A stretch of 6,411 nucleotides of DNA from Pseudomonadota bacterium (GTDB taxonomy: Bacteria; Myxococcota_A; Bradymonadia; UBA4248): positions 1 to 6,411 of the forward strand of contig WQTY01000129.1 of NCBI GenBank assembly GCA_009786045.1. The letters run 5' to 3'. The translations under genes and the position numbers were made by a program. Under the pieces are notes generated by a model that ran no database searches, was not told the origin of the DNA, and saw only the letters and a program-made list of their open reading frames with translations. Within the stretch, counting starts at the first letter, position 1, and every line of letters starts with the position of its first letter. Positions 1-6,386 of the stretch are shown here, in pieces.

Positions 1-333
1 CGACAACTTCGACGGATCCAGCCGATAATGCATCCCAAGATCGCGAAATAACCCCCCAAGCTCATCCCCCGACACGACTCCCCAGCCACTCACCGCCGAC
101 ACAGCCTCCACCAGCGATCCATAGCTCGAAAAAAAAGCCACCTCCGTATCGCCAGGCATATATCTCCCCAGTGCCTCAATCGTCTCAAGCGCCACCCGGG
201 GATAAGTTTCCGACATCGCCGGACGCGGTGCTGACACTGTACTTCCAGAACTCGAACACGCCACCAGCAATCCCAACACCCCCAACAATATGACAACAAG
301 CCCTCTGGCAAAAAAAACCTGAATCGTCCTCAC
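1..333 (-). CDS. Predicted lipoprotein of unknown function, N-terminal 111 residues (runs off the left edge)
   Basis: An open frame runs from a GTG at 331-333 to base 1 without a stop. The start is supported by AGGAG at 340-344, six bases upstream. The first residues are MRTIQVFFARGL, followed by a hydrophobic stretch rich in L and V, then the lipobox LVAC with the lipidated Cys at about residue 26 and a Ser/Gly-rich linker (SSSGS). This is a textbook lipoprotein signal, so the protein is probably anchored to a membrane on the periplasmic or outer side. The visible mature part contains ETIEALGRYMPGDTEVAFF and later SGWGVVSGDELGGLFRDLG. The pattern 'P-G-D-T-x-hydrophobic, then a helix' recalls DUF3352-like lipoproteins of myxobacteria, but this is a loose impression, not an assignment. 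The gene is incomplete, so domain content and length are unknown. It lies downstream of the large lipoprotein gene in the same direction, behind a terminator, so it probably has its own promoter in 345-690. Confidence 0.85.
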   Translation of the reverse strand, partial: MRTIQVFFARGLVVILLGVLGLLVACSSSGSTVSAPRPAMSETYPRVALETIEALGRYMPGDTEVAFFSSYGSLVEAVSAVSGWGVVSGDELGGLFRDLGMHYRLDPSKLS

Positions 334-424
334 GCCCTGCTCCTTCGTTCGAAACCCACAGCACCAAGCCACTGCCATAGCACATCATCCTGTGCGTGGT
401 AAACCACCCAGCTCCATTTGGTGG

Positions 425-441
425 AGGGGGCCGCGCCCCCT
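425..441. repeat. Outer hairpin 1 of the palindromic element
   Basis: AGGGGGC (425-431) pairs perfectly with GCCCCCT (435-441) across the loop CGC. Its counterpart at the far end of the element is the hairpin at 585-603. No T-tract follows on either strand, so it is not a typical intrinsic terminator. Confidence 0.85.
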
Positions 442-476
442 ACGCCGCTATGCGCGCACGCCTCCACAACACAAAA

Positions 477-515
477 GGCGAGGCGTATCTGCTGCCAGCA
501 GCAGATAGCCTCGCC
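477..515. repeat. Inner hairpin 2: 17-bp stem with one bulged G
   Basis: GGCGAGGC (477-484) pairs with GCCTCGCC (508-515), and TATCTGCTG (486-494) pairs with CAGCAGATA (499-507). G485 is left unpaired and the loop is CCAG (495-498). This is the longest perfect pairing in the window. Confidence 0.9.
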
Positions 516-518
516 CGT

Positions 519-546
519 GCCGCGTATTGGCGACGCCAATAGCGGC
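519..546. repeat. Inner hairpin 3: 12-bp stem with one bulged G
   Basis: GCCGC (519-523) pairs with GCGGC (542-546), and TATTGGC (525-531) pairs with GCCAATA (535-541). G524 is unpaired and the loop is GAC. The bulged G and the flanking GC-G-TAT...ATA-GC frame match hairpin 2, although the stem sequences differ. That is what compensatory change between related hairpins would leave. Confidence 0.9.
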
Positions 547-584
547 CGCACCAAAAGTGCACGCATACGCGTCTACCCCCAAGA

Positions 585-603
585 GCGGGGGCGCTGCCCC
601 CGC
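585..603. repeat. Outer hairpin 4 of the palindromic element
   Basis: GCGGGGGC (585-592) pairs with GCCCCCGC (596-603) across the loop GCT. Read on the minus strand, this hairpin and its inward flank resemble hairpin 1 and its flank, giving the element its overall inverted symmetry. From here to base 684 I see no gene and no clear signal. Confidence 0.85.
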
Positions 604-687
604 AACGCCCCCAGAACCGCACCCTCTCAATATCTTTCCGCCAATGCATATTATGGAGCAACAACAGAAACACCGCGCCCTTAACCC

Positions 688-720
688 AAAAAAGCCCCTT
701 GCGATAAACGCAAGGGGCTT
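688..720 (-). terminator. Intrinsic terminator of the large lipoprotein gene
   Basis: AAGCCCCTTGCG (692-703) and CGCAAGGGGCTT (709-720) form a perfect 12-bp stem with a 5-nt loop (704-708). On the minus strand the hairpin runs into six T's (the A-run at 688-693, partly shared with the stem). The hairpin begins 24 bases past the stop codon at 745-747. No T-tract follows on the plus strand, so it works in the minus direction. Confidence 0.93.
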
Positions 721-744
721 GTGGCGCTCAACGTCTACTGACGA

Positions 745-3700
745 CTAATCGGCATAAGACCACCTGAAGTTGTCTATAATAATGCGACCATTGTTGCTGG
801 ATGTGTTCGCATTTGCGTCAGGTGACGTCTGATCCGGCTTGATCTCCAATACCGTCGCCGTGATGTCGTTAAAGTCGAATTCCCAAGTCTGGGGCGTTGT
901 ATCGGTCGCCTTAATTTTGAGAATCTGCGTATTGCCACCCACAGTGATTTCGTATGTGGCAACGTCTGCCGATGTACCCCAAACCCTCCACTCAAAAGAC
1001 AATTTACCAATGCCTCTTCCTGCAGGTATACGTTCAATCCTCATGAAGTTGTTGTAGGAAGTGCCAATTCTGTTCGTCATGGCAAAACCACGGCCATCAA
1101 TGGCTTGAGCTAAGGTAGCGGCGATACCTCTTCCCCTGGCGAGTAGAACAGAGCCATCAGATATTTTGAATTCTGTTGTCGTACCATAGGAATCATGGGT
1201 AAGTGAGTCAAACGTCTCAACATGTACCCAAGTGGTTTCGGTGCTCGTCGTCACAGTCATCGTCTTGGCTGCGGTTGACCCAACTCGTGCTGTGATGGTT
1301 GCCACCTTGCCGGCTTCCGTCGCAACGATCGTTATGCCAAACTCAGCCTCCGTCTTGCCTGCCTCAACCACAACCGTCGCAGGCACCGTTGCGATTGCTG
1401 TATCGCTTGAGCTCAAAGTCACCGTGACATTCGAACTCTCCGGCCTCGTCAACAAGACCGTTGCCGTTGCTGTCGTCTCAATCTTTGCCTTCAAAGACTC
1501 TGGCGAAAGGCTCGCCACTGCCACCGGCGCCGTGCCATCGTAACCGATGATCGTCGCCGAAGCCGTCGTGCCGTCATAAGAAGCCGTCACAGTTGTATTG
1601 CCACTGGGTGCCATGGTGACAGCAAACGTTGTCGACGCGCTGCCACTGGGAACCGTCGCACTCGCTGGGCAACTTCCCCCATCACAGGTAATGGCAATCA
1701 CAGTCGCAGCATCCACTACGTCATTGAGAAACACCGTCATGGTAACGCTGCTGCCCCAGGCAGCCATTGCCGAACTCGGTGTCAACGATGACAGCGCAAG
1801 TCCTGCTGCCAAATCCGATGCATTGCGCGGCGCTATCTTTGAGTTGTTAAAGTCATAGACCAACACGCCGGCAGCTTTCGTAAAGAGCGTCCCCTCCGCC
1901 GGTGTCGGTAAAATCACCCAAATATAATCATCCAGGTAAATCATCGCACCCGAAGCATCTCTGACGGGATACATGAAAAACCTCGCATTGTCATCGTGCG
2001 CCAGAACCGTCGCATTGGTGATGGAAACCAGCACACCCGTCAGTTCCTGGGCTCTGGGCCCGCCCGTCGTGACATCAGAAGCCGAAACAGGGAGCGCGGT
2101 GATCGGCGGCTGACCGGTCTTCACCACAGTGACCTGGGGTTTGATAAGGCGATCCATGCCAAAGGTGCGCGAGCTGATGCCCTGAACCTCTACGTCGGCA
2201 TGCAAAGCGATATAGTCAGGCACTGTCGAGCCCGTTGTCACAAAGATGCCGGAATACGCTGGCGACGCCGCATTCGGATCCTGGATAAAGAAGCCGCTGT
2301 TGCCTGCCGTCGCAGGGTTACGCACCACGCCCGTCACACGGCCCGATACCAGCATATCGGTGGTTCCATCACAGGATGCACTCGTCCCGCAGTCGACAGC
2401 AATGATCTCACGGGCATTCCTGATGGATGTCATCGCTTCCAATGGGCAGCGCATGTCCCCGGGATTCGGGAAAAATGGACATGGATCACAGGCATCGCCT
2501 TTGCCATCCCCATCGCTGTCTAACTGATCCGGATTATATACCCAGGGACAATTATCGATTTCGTTAGGGATCCCATCGCCATCCCAATCATCTTTCGAAA
2601 ACACCGGGCATGTTTCGTCGTTTGCCGCACACAATGGATAGGGATCACAGGCATCGCCAATGCCATCCCCATCGGCATCCGCCTGTTTGCGATCCAAATC
2701 CATCGGCCGGATCGGATTGAAAACATCCGGGCAGTTGTCGAGATGATCGGGAATACCATCACCGTCACGATCATCGACCGCAGTGAAATCACCGTCATAC
2801 ATCGTCGTGTTCTGAGCTGTCGTATCCTGCGGCCGCATACGGCGCGGTACACAAGTCGGCTCGTTGGCCGGCGTACCACAGAAGAAGAGAGGATACTGCG
2901 CCTGAGACTGAATCGTTGCAAAGGTCTTGCTTGTGCCACTGGCGAGCGTGCAAACGCCCTTCATCACACCGCACACATCGACTGTCTCACACCCTGTCAC
3001 CAGATTTGCATCGCCATACAGCAATATGCCCTCTTTCAAAACCAGGAGCACGTCCTTATTCTCGGCGTCGATGACCGCACGGTGAGCCTTGCGGACAGGC
3101 GACGTGCGGAACACAGAAATATCCGCAATGTAGCCGACTTCGAGCCTGCCCAGCACAGACCCCACGCCCAGAGCAAACGCCGTATTATACGTCGGCATCT
3201 TCCAAATCTGGTAGTCAGAGAAATATTGACCATAGTGGTGCCGGTTCAGGTAATCGACGCACTGCAGCTCTCGCAGCATATTCGCCGACCCCGAATAAAT
3301 CCAGTCCGTGCCTAAACCAATCATGACTCCAAGCCTGTCAAACATGGGCGCTGACGCAGTATCGCCGTAAAGTGCAATGTTCGTGCGCGGTGACCATATC
3401 AGCTTGACCTCATTTGCTGCCATCAGAGCCACCATCTCAGGCGTCGCAGCAATGCCATGGATGACCGCAAGATTTGACTTGAAAATGTCTTTCGAACCTA
3501 CGCCGTCGCCGCTCAGACACACCATCTCGTTGTAGGCAGCCGCATTGATGCCTTCGGCAATATGTGGCCCATAAGCACAATCATCCCTGAAGTTTGTCAC
3601 GCTGCTGTGGAAAGCATACCCCGAACAGCCGCTGTCAAATGTCCTGCCATCGCTGTCGCCCAACGGAAAGGTCTGATAAATCGGCGACTTAATCCCGCCC

Positions 3701-4944
3701 GTCGTTTCCCTGTCGAGGTTGCGTACCAGTCCGGTCACACTGCCAGAACCAAAAATCGCCGTCGTGCCACCCATCAATGCGCGCAGTTCTGCCACCTCGT
3801 TGTTCGACGTCGACGGCCCGGGGACCTGCGTGTGACCATTCTTGCCTCTGCGCCAGTCGTGGCGATGATCAAAACGCTCCTCGCCCCATGAAGCCGGTTT
3901 CGCATTCGAATAGCCAATGTGCTCATGGCCGTTGACAAAAGCCGGGCTAATGACAGAATCCGGGCAGGTAATGACTGTTGCGGCATCAAGATTAGGCGGC
4001 TCACAGCCCACATAGGCAATCTTCCCATTCTCAACGACCACACTCCCGCCGATATAGGTCTTGGCAAGCGTCAATACATCACCACGAAGCACTATACGGC
4101 TGCCACTTCCTGTTTTCTCGCAGGCATCCGAACCACTCACCGTCAAAGTCGTCCCACATTCGATCAATTCTGGCAAAAAAGTCGACGAATTCGCCACACA
4201 TTGCCCTGCCTTGCACACAAAACCAGTCTCACAATCCGAAAACGACCACGCTCCCTCAATACACGTGGCAAGCTTGCCACCCTCACAGGCTGTCGCCCCC
4301 TCGTCGCAAGGCTCATCCGTCTCTACGCATCTCCCGCCATCACATACCAGTCCCAGCCCACAACGCGTTTCCTTGATCTTGCCATCTTCGCAAGCCAATA
4401 TCTTATCCCCATCCACATTGCACTTCGGGTAATCTGCTGCATCGCACTCAGGCTCTACCGGTTCCCTGCACTGCCCTGCCTCACAAACAGCATCGCCGGT
4501 ACACGGCGAAACCTTTACCTCACCATTGACGCATGTCTCGCGGTTTCCGTCGTCATCGCACTTCGGATAATCTGCCGCATCGCATGTCAGCGCTCCCCCC
4601 AAACACTCCCCGTTGTCACAACGATCGGCACAGCGCATCTGGGAAATCACACCATTCTGAGTGCAATACCTCAACGTCGTGTCGTTGGTACAAACCGATG
4701 GATACGTCGCCGGATCACACTCCACGTTGCCCACACACTTGCCATCCTCGCAAGCACCGCCACAGTCCTGAACCCTGACAACGCCGCTGGTACAAATGTA
4801 CCGCCCCGTGCCGTCAGGCGTACAGACAGACTCGAACGTTGCCGAATCACACGCGTCCTCAACTTTGCCCTGGCAGCCGGCTACGCCCAACAACGGAACG
4901 ATCGCTGCCGCCAAAATCCACACCGCTCTTCGGTTGCGAATCAT
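745..4944 (-). CDS. Multidomain surface lipoprotein with an amidohydrolase domain (1399 aa)
   Basis: This is a predicted lipid-anchored hydrolase. Residues are numbered from the ATG at 4942-4944: signal peptide 1-23 with lipobox VAGC (C24); five six-Cys modules 31-253; amidohydrolase domain about 283-650; Cys-containing linker 650-723; two thrombospondin type 3 (TSP3) segments 724-823; OB-fold-like domain about 846-1046; two Ig-like domains about 1049-1232; C-terminal beta-sandwich-like domain about 1238-1399. An in-frame GTG at 4969-4971 would add nine residues. The ATG is preferred because a strong AGGAGG site precedes it and it puts the basic MIRNRR directly before the hydrophobic core. 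The stop is TAG (745-747), followed by a terminator. The metal ligands of the amidohydrolase are all present, so catalysis is plausible. The family covers deaminases, imidazolonepropionase-type enzymes, peptidases and chlorohydrolases, and the substrate cannot be inferred. Most of the protein's length is outside the catalytic domain, which suggests surface display or adhesion. The gene appears intact. Confidence 0.96.
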   Translation of the reverse strand: MIRNRRAVWILAAAIVPLLGVAGCQGKVEDACDSATFESVCTPDGTGRYICTSGVVRVQDCGGACEDGKCVGNVECDPATYPSVCTNDTTLRYCTQNGVISQMRCADRCDNGECLGGALTCDAADYPKCDDDGNRETCVNGEVKVSPCTGDAVCEAGQCREPVEPECDAADYPKCNVDGDKILACEDGKIKETRCGLGLVCDGGRCVETDEPCDEGATACEGGKLATCIEGAWSFSDCETGFVCKAGQCVANSSTFLPELIECGTTLTVSGSDACEKTGSGSRIVLRGDVLTLAKTYIGGSVVVENGKIAYVGCEPPNLDAATVITCPDSVISPAFVNGHEHIGYSNAKPASWGEERFDHRHDWRRGKNGHTQVPGPSTSNNEVAELRALMGGTTAIFGSGSVTGLVRNLDRETTGGIKSPIYQTFPLGDSDGRTFDSGCSGYAFHSSVTNFRDDCAYGPHIAEGINAAAYNEMVCLSGDGVGSKDIFKSNLAVIHGIAATPEMVALMAANEVKLIWSPRTNIALYGDTASAPMFDRLGVMIGLGTDWIYSGSANMLRELQCVDYLNRHHYGQYFSDYQIWKMPTYNTAFALGVGSVLGRLEVGYIADISVFRTSPVRKAHRAVIDAENKDVLLVLKEGILLYGDANLVTGCETVDVCGVMKGVCTLASGTSKTFATIQSQAQYPLFFCGTPANEPTCVPRRMRPQDTTAQNTTMYDGDFTAVDDRDGDGIPDHLDNCPDVFNPIRPMDLDRKQADADGDGIGDACDPYPLCAANDETCPVFSKDDWDGDGIPNEIDNCPWVYNPDQLDSDGDGKGDACDPCPFFPNPGDMRCPLEAMTSIRNAREIIAVDCGTSASCDGTTDMLVSGRVTGVVRNPATAGNSGFFIQDPNAASPAYSGIFVTTGSTVPDYIALHADVEVQGISSRTFGMDRLIKPQVTVVKTGQPPITALPVSASDVTTGGPRAQELTGVLVSITNATVLAHDDNARFFMYPVRDASGAMIYLDDYIWVILPTPAEGTLFTKAAGVLVYDFNNSKIAPRNASDLAAGLALSSLTPSSAMAAWGSSVTMTVFLNDVVDAATVIAITCDGGSCPASATVPSGSASTTFAVTMAPSGNTTVTASYDGTTASATIIGYDGTAPVAVASLSPESLKAKIETTATATVLLTRPESSNVTVTLSSSDTAIATVPATVVVEAGKTEAEFGITIVATEAGKVATITARVGSTAAKTMTVTTSTETTWVHVETFDSLTHDSYGTTTEFKISDGSVLLARGRGIAATLAQAIDGRGFAMTNRIGTSYNNFMRIERIPAGRGIGKLSFEWRVWGTSADVATYEITVGGNTQILKIKATDTTPQTWEFDFNDITATVLEIKPDQTSPDANANTSSNNGRIIIDNFRWSYAD
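748..1233 (-). other. C-terminal beta-sandwich-like domain (about residues 1238-1399)
   Basis: It opens with [20 protein letters not shown] and includes [29 protein letters not shown] and the ending [14 protein letters not shown]. The pattern 'ETFDSL...SY', then 'G.L.F.WR', then '..IDNF' at the very end resembles jelly-roll or choice-of-anchor domains at the C-termini of secreted bacterial hydrolases. A carbohydrate- or surface-binding role is plausible but not shown. There is no transmembrane helix or LPXTG-type signal. Confidence 0.6.
1249..1800 (-). other. Two Ig-like beta domains (about residues 1049-1232)
   Basis: Two consecutive Ser/Thr/Val/Ala-rich segments of about 90 residues show alternating beta-strand patterns typical of bacterial Ig-like folds. 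The first begins [20 protein letters not shown] and carries a close Cys pair (C1087 and C1092). The second begins [20 protein letters not shown] and contains [20 protein letters not shown], which closely resembles bacterial Ig-like repeats. The two openings (SLTPSS, SLSPES) look alike, suggesting a duplication. Confidence 0.75.
1807..2409 (-). other. OB-fold-like domain of the secreted-nuclease-associated type (about residues 846-1046)
   Basis: The segment contains [19 protein letters not shown], then [37 protein letters not shown] and later [14 protein letters not shown]. This order (V-x-G-x-V-T, G-F-F-I-Q-D, S-x-G-I-F-V, V-x-V-x-G, then x-G-V-L-V) is familiar from the OB-like domains beside extracellular endonuclease/phosphatase-type nucleases and from related domains in Bacteroidota surface proteins. 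I recognise it by motif order only. No nuclease domain is fused to it here. Confidence 0.65.
2476..2775 (-). other. Thrombospondin type 3 calcium-binding segments (residues 724-823)
   Basis: Two copies of the TSP3 pattern are visible: [20 protein letters not shown] with [13 protein letters not shown], and [20 protein letters not shown] with [15 protein letters not shown]. Asp-rich DxDGDG loops bind calcium in this family, and the NCP/ACD cysteines form disulphides. In bacteria such segments commonly act as a stiff, calcium-dependent spacer between surface domains. Here they separate the enzyme from the C-terminal domains. Confidence 0.93.
2995..4098 (-). other. Metal-dependent amidohydrolase domain (about residues 283-650)
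   Basis: The N-terminal strands of the composite beta-domain ([24 protein letters not shown]) lead to [11 protein letters not shown], giving the HxH metal site H340/H342. The HxAE motif of the cytosine deaminase / ATZ-TRZ branch is H461-I-A-E464. The next ligand is H496 in AVIHG, followed by [13 protein letters not shown], which matches the branch's 'P-x-S/T-N' strand. The metal-binding acid is D547 in GLGTDW. The barrel closes with [12 protein letters not shown] and a [13 protein letters not shown] strand, the usual end of the fold. No expected ligand is missing. Two inserts (about 346-382 and 411-458, with C440 and C456) are larger than in a minimal enzyme. Confidence 0.9.
4186..4854 (-). 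other. Five tandem six-cysteine modules (residues 31-253)
   Basis: Thirty cysteines fall into five groups of six: C32-41-51-61-65-70, C76-85-94-105-109-114, C121-129-138-148-154-159, C167-175-185-195-201-206 and C213-220-228-238-244-249. The spacing is close to C-x6-8-C-x7-9-C-x9-10-C-x3-5-C-x4-C. Each module ends in a motif like C-E-x-G-x-C, and modules 1-4 begin C-D-x-A-x-[FY]. The even Cys count and export signal imply three disulphides per module. Similar modules occur in myxobacterial surface lipoproteins (general knowledge); their binding partners are unknown to me. Confidence 0.88.
4873..4944 (-). other. Lipoprotein signal peptide of the large gene (residues 1-24)
   Basis: MIRNRR is a positively charged n-region, followed by a hydrophobic core ([14 protein letters not shown]) and the lipobox VAGC. 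Signal peptidase II should cut before C24, which would be lipidated. The next residues are QGKVED. There is no Asp at position +2, so the inner-membrane retention rule known from E. coli does not apply, which is compatible with sorting to the outer membrane. Confidence 0.93.
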
Positions 4945-4950
4945 AAGCCT

Positions 4951-4959
4951 CTCCTCCTC
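4951..4959 (-). promoter_or_regulatory. Strong ribosome binding site that decides the start of the large gene
   Basis: On the minus strand GAGGAGGAG lies just upstream of the ATG at 4942-4944, with about 6-8 bases from the AGGAGG core to the start. This core is inside the reading frame of the alternative GTG start (4969-4971), which has no purine-rich site of its own. The ATG is therefore the likely start. Confidence 0.85.
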
Positions 4960-5263
4960 AAAAGAATACACTTAATGTACCCTGGCCAACTCCAATTCAA
5001 ACACACTCTGACTGCAGCGACACGAATTCACCAAACTCGCCTACATGTCGCTAATTTGCACACCAACAAACTTATCATGGCTATTGACAACACTCATCCC
5101 CGTCTCAATATACTAGCCATACCATCACTGACACCAGAGACATCGCTCAAAAATACGCGATTCTCAAAAGTGCAGGTCTATACCGTCTAGTCACACGAAT
5201 GTCATTTGTCAAATGGAAATAAATTAACAGACATTGAACTACATAAAGCAAACGCGATTGAAA

Positions 5264-5303
5264 TGTAGCATAACAACACACACAAGCTCAAGCTGTAGCA
5301 CAA
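5264..5303. repeat. Direct repeat TGTAGCAYAA, two copies 30 bp apart
   Basis: TGTAGCATAA (5264-5273) and TGTAGCACAA (5294-5303) differ at one base and are 30 bp apart start to start, close to three helical turns. A tandem CAAGCT pair (5283-5294) sits between them. They could be protein-binding sites in the upstream region of the large gene, but short matches in AT-rich DNA may be chance. Confidence 0.35.
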
Positions 5304-5309
5304 AGACAT

Positions 5310-5338
5310 ACATTCAATTTACACAGGCACACATTCAA
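5310..5338. repeat. Direct repeat ACATTCAA, two copies 21 bp apart
   Basis: ACATTCAA occurs at 5310-5317 and 5331-5338, 21 bp apart start to start (two helical turns). A one-mismatch copy, ACATTGAA, is at 5231-5238. The spacing would place two bound proteins on the same DNA face. The copies are short, so chance cannot be excluded. Confidence 0.35.
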
Positions 5339-5544
5339 ACCAAGTGCACAAATAGCATCCATTTTGACTGATTCTATTCATTATCTATATGAAAGAAGAA
5401 TAAAATCGCTCATTCATTTAAATTTCAAACAGAACAAACGCAATACTGTACAGAGTATTTATTCTGCACAAGACATCTGCATGATATTATTGATACATAC
5501 ATCGTGTATCTCTTTTCATGTTTCAATATAGTAAACAGCGCTCA

Positions 5545-5578
5545 CGGCAAATGCGCAATGCAAGGCGAGCATTGCCGG
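5545..5578. repeat. Imperfect hairpin CGGCAAATGC / GCATTGCCG
   Basis: CGGCAA-A-TGC (5545-5554) can pair with GCATTGCCG (5570-5578 region) with one bulged A. A competing perfect 7-bp stem, GCAATGC (5555-5561) with GCATTGC (5569-5575), overlaps it. It lies about 80 bases past the stop of the 234-aa gene. No T-tract follows directly on the minus strand, so it is at best a weak terminator or transcript-end structure. Confidence 0.45.
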
Positions 5579-5600
5579 CATTCGGGGACAAACCAATTCG

Positions 5601-5641
5601 GCCATGGATCACAACATCCGGTCAGCATCACGATCCATGGC
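5601..5641. repeat. Perfect 10-bp inverted repeat GCCATGGATC / GATCCATGGC
   Basis: GCCATGGATC (5601-5610) and GATCCATGGC (5632-5641) are exact reverse complements separated by 21 bases, starting 17 bases past the stop of the minus-strand gene. The loop is long for an intrinsic terminator and no T-run follows. It could be an operator-like site or a transcript-end stem. Confidence 0.65.
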
Positions 5642-5657
5642 ACAAATCTCCAGTGGA

Positions 5658-6362
5658 TCAGTCAATGTAAAAGTAACGCTTATTCACACAGCGAAACTTC
5701 GGATCCTCAGAAAGTTTTGGAATTATCGTCTTTTTAATGACCTGCATCGTGCGGCAAAGGATCTCCGCAAGTTCTTCCTGCGTCAGCTGTGCTCGCCGGC
5801 ACAGGCGGGAAGCGATTTCACAAAGCCTCCCCGCAGGCAATCTGGCATAGCGAATCGCCCCTTCGGACAATGCATCAAATTCCTCGCGCATGGAAGCATC
5901 ATAAACAGGCGGGACACCGGGATTAAATACCTCCGCAATGGCATGTGTCTGAAGCGGTTTGTTAATCTTCCTGACCGGGCGAATATCATCGGCGAGAAGC
6001 AACTGATGCACAATGGCCTCATTCACTTCCTGAGAAGATGGCGTGCCTTTGATCATCGTGGCGTTTTGATGACGGGCTTCGTCTATTGCCATCTTGCTGC
6101 GCCTGGCCAGCCGTTCAGAAAGCGCGCTTTTTGCGCTCCCATCAATGGTCTGAGCGTCCCGCGCATAGGAAAACAGGGGTGGCTGGGTGTTAGCAATGGC
6201 TGGCGCTGAAAAACGTACCGAGGCTTCGTCGGCTCTGCCCCCCTTCTTTGCCTCTGCACCATACGCTCCCCTGCCCCGCGGTGCAGCATCCTTCCTCTTT
6301 GCCGGTGATTCATATTCCCAACGACGCGGGGGCTTTGGCCTGGCCATCGGACGAGCTGCCAC
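5658..6362 (-). CDS. Hypothetical protein, basic N-terminus and possible C-terminal winged-helix fold (234 aa, may extend off the right edge)
   Basis: I do not recognise this protein. The frame runs from a GTG at 6360-6362, with GGAG seven bases upstream, to TGA at 5658-5660. An ATG five codons later (6345-6347) is an alternative. The frame also stays open from the GTG to the window edge, so the gene may start further right. Codon choice looks natural throughout, and the plus-strand frame opposite does not. Residues 1-50 are rich in R, K, P, A and G and probably disordered. No signal peptide or membrane helix is visible, so it is likely cytoplasmic. Residues about 176-234 suggest a winged helix: LPAGRLCEIASRLCRRA as a first helix, LTQEELAEILCRTMQVIKK as a helix-turn-helix-like pair, then PKLSEDPKFRCVNKRYFYI as a possible wing. 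It could be a DNA-binding or regulatory protein, by inference only. It is followed by about 700 bases without a gene. Confidence 0.75.
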   Translation of the reverse strand: MAARPMARPKPPRRWEYESPAKRKDAAPRGRGAYGAEAKKGGRADEASVRFSAPAIANTQPPLFSYARDAQTIDGSAKSALSERLARRSKMAIDEARHQNATMIKGTPSSQEVNEAIVHQLLLADDIRPVRKINKPLQTHAIAEVFNPGVPPVYDASMREEFDALSEGAIRYARLPAGRLCEIASRLCRRAQLTQEELAEILCRTMQVIKKTIIPKLSEDPKFRCVNKRYFYID

Positions 6363-6386
6363 CTTTTCACTCCGCTTTTGGTTCGA

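Larger units (their letters stand above)
421..603. repeat. Composite palindromic intergenic element (BIME/REP-like) with four hairpins
   Basis: This non-coding stretch is almost entirely self-complementary in pieces. The outer hairpins (425-441 and 585-603) share a GGGGGC/GCCCCC stem and a 3-nt loop. Next to each outer hairpin, facing inward, is the arm TATGCGCGCAC (449-459), which recurs inverted as GTGCACGCATA (557-567) with one mismatch. Between the arms sit two longer hairpins (477-515 and 519-546). These share one plan: a GC-rich outer stem, a single unpaired G on the left side, then an inner stem beginning TAT and ending ATA. The layout is roughly mirror-symmetric. GTGGAGG (421-427) can also pair with CCTCCAC (461-467) as an alternative fold. 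REP/BIME elements in other bacteria have this kind of paired-hairpin layout in intergenic DNA; whether this one is repeated in its genome cannot be seen here. It could act in mRNA stability, transcript end formation or protein binding. Confidence 0.75.
4960..5657. other. Long gene-free region upstream of the large lipoprotein gene
   Basis: I find no convincing gene here on either strand. About 4960-5190 has intermediate composition. From about 5200 to 5540 the DNA is clearly AT-rich, and its plus strand is rich in A and poor in G. The promoter of the large gene should lie here. Weak candidates on the minus strand are TTGAAT (-35) with TACATT 15 bases on, about 25-50 bases before the ATG, and TTGAAA (5423-5428) with TTTTAT (5400-5405) at 17-base spacing. 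On the plus strand TTGACA (5084-5089) and TATACT (5109-5114) are 19 bases apart, with no gene to serve. None is strong enough to call. A short palindrome CATTTGTCAAATG lies at 5203-5215, and GATACA/TGTATC (5492-5510) is a 6-bp inverted pair. Confidence 0.6.

Noticed and set aside
477..546. tRNA or structured ncRNA gene in the hairpin cluster
   Set aside because: There is no cloverleaf, no T-loop consensus and no promoter. The hairpins fit an interspersed palindromic element better.
418..684. Open frames across the palindromic element on both strands
   Set aside because: The sequence is explained by nested hairpins. The translations are low-complexity and mirror one another, as expected from inverted repeats.
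1996..3315. Further plus-strand and alternative minus-strand frames inside the large gene
   Set aside because: All are composition shadows, with biased Arg/Ile content, no domain and no ribosome binding site.
4186..4854. Possible CRISPR-like or tandem DNA repeat underlying the Cys modules
   Set aside because: The repetition is at the protein level. At the DNA level the modules have diverged and there are no uniform repeats or spacers.
5084..5114. Plus-strand TTGACA and TATACT as a promoter
   Set aside because: The 19-base spacing is poor and no plus-strand gene or clear RNA structure follows. A small RNA cannot be excluded but is not supported.
3919..5190. A long plus-strand open frame (423 codons) opposite the N-terminal half of the lipoprotein gene
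   Set aside because: It is antisense to a gene with unmistakable domains. Its product is Arg/His/Thr-rich without recognisable motifs, and its frame simply avoids stops because of the codons used on the other strand.
5680..5688. TTATTCACA, a match to the DnaA box pattern
   Set aside because: It is a single copy inside the 3' end of a coding region, with no cluster and no replication gene nearby, so it does not support an origin.
5604..6209. A 201-codon plus-strand frame opposite the orphan gene
   Set aside because: It begins inside the perfect inverted repeat, has no ribosome binding site, and the minus-strand frame has more natural composition and a plausible start.
6083..6370. A 95-codon minus-strand frame starting eight bases before the GTG at 6362
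   Set aside because: Its product is rich in Arg, Gln and Trp with no motif, and the competing frame is much longer.
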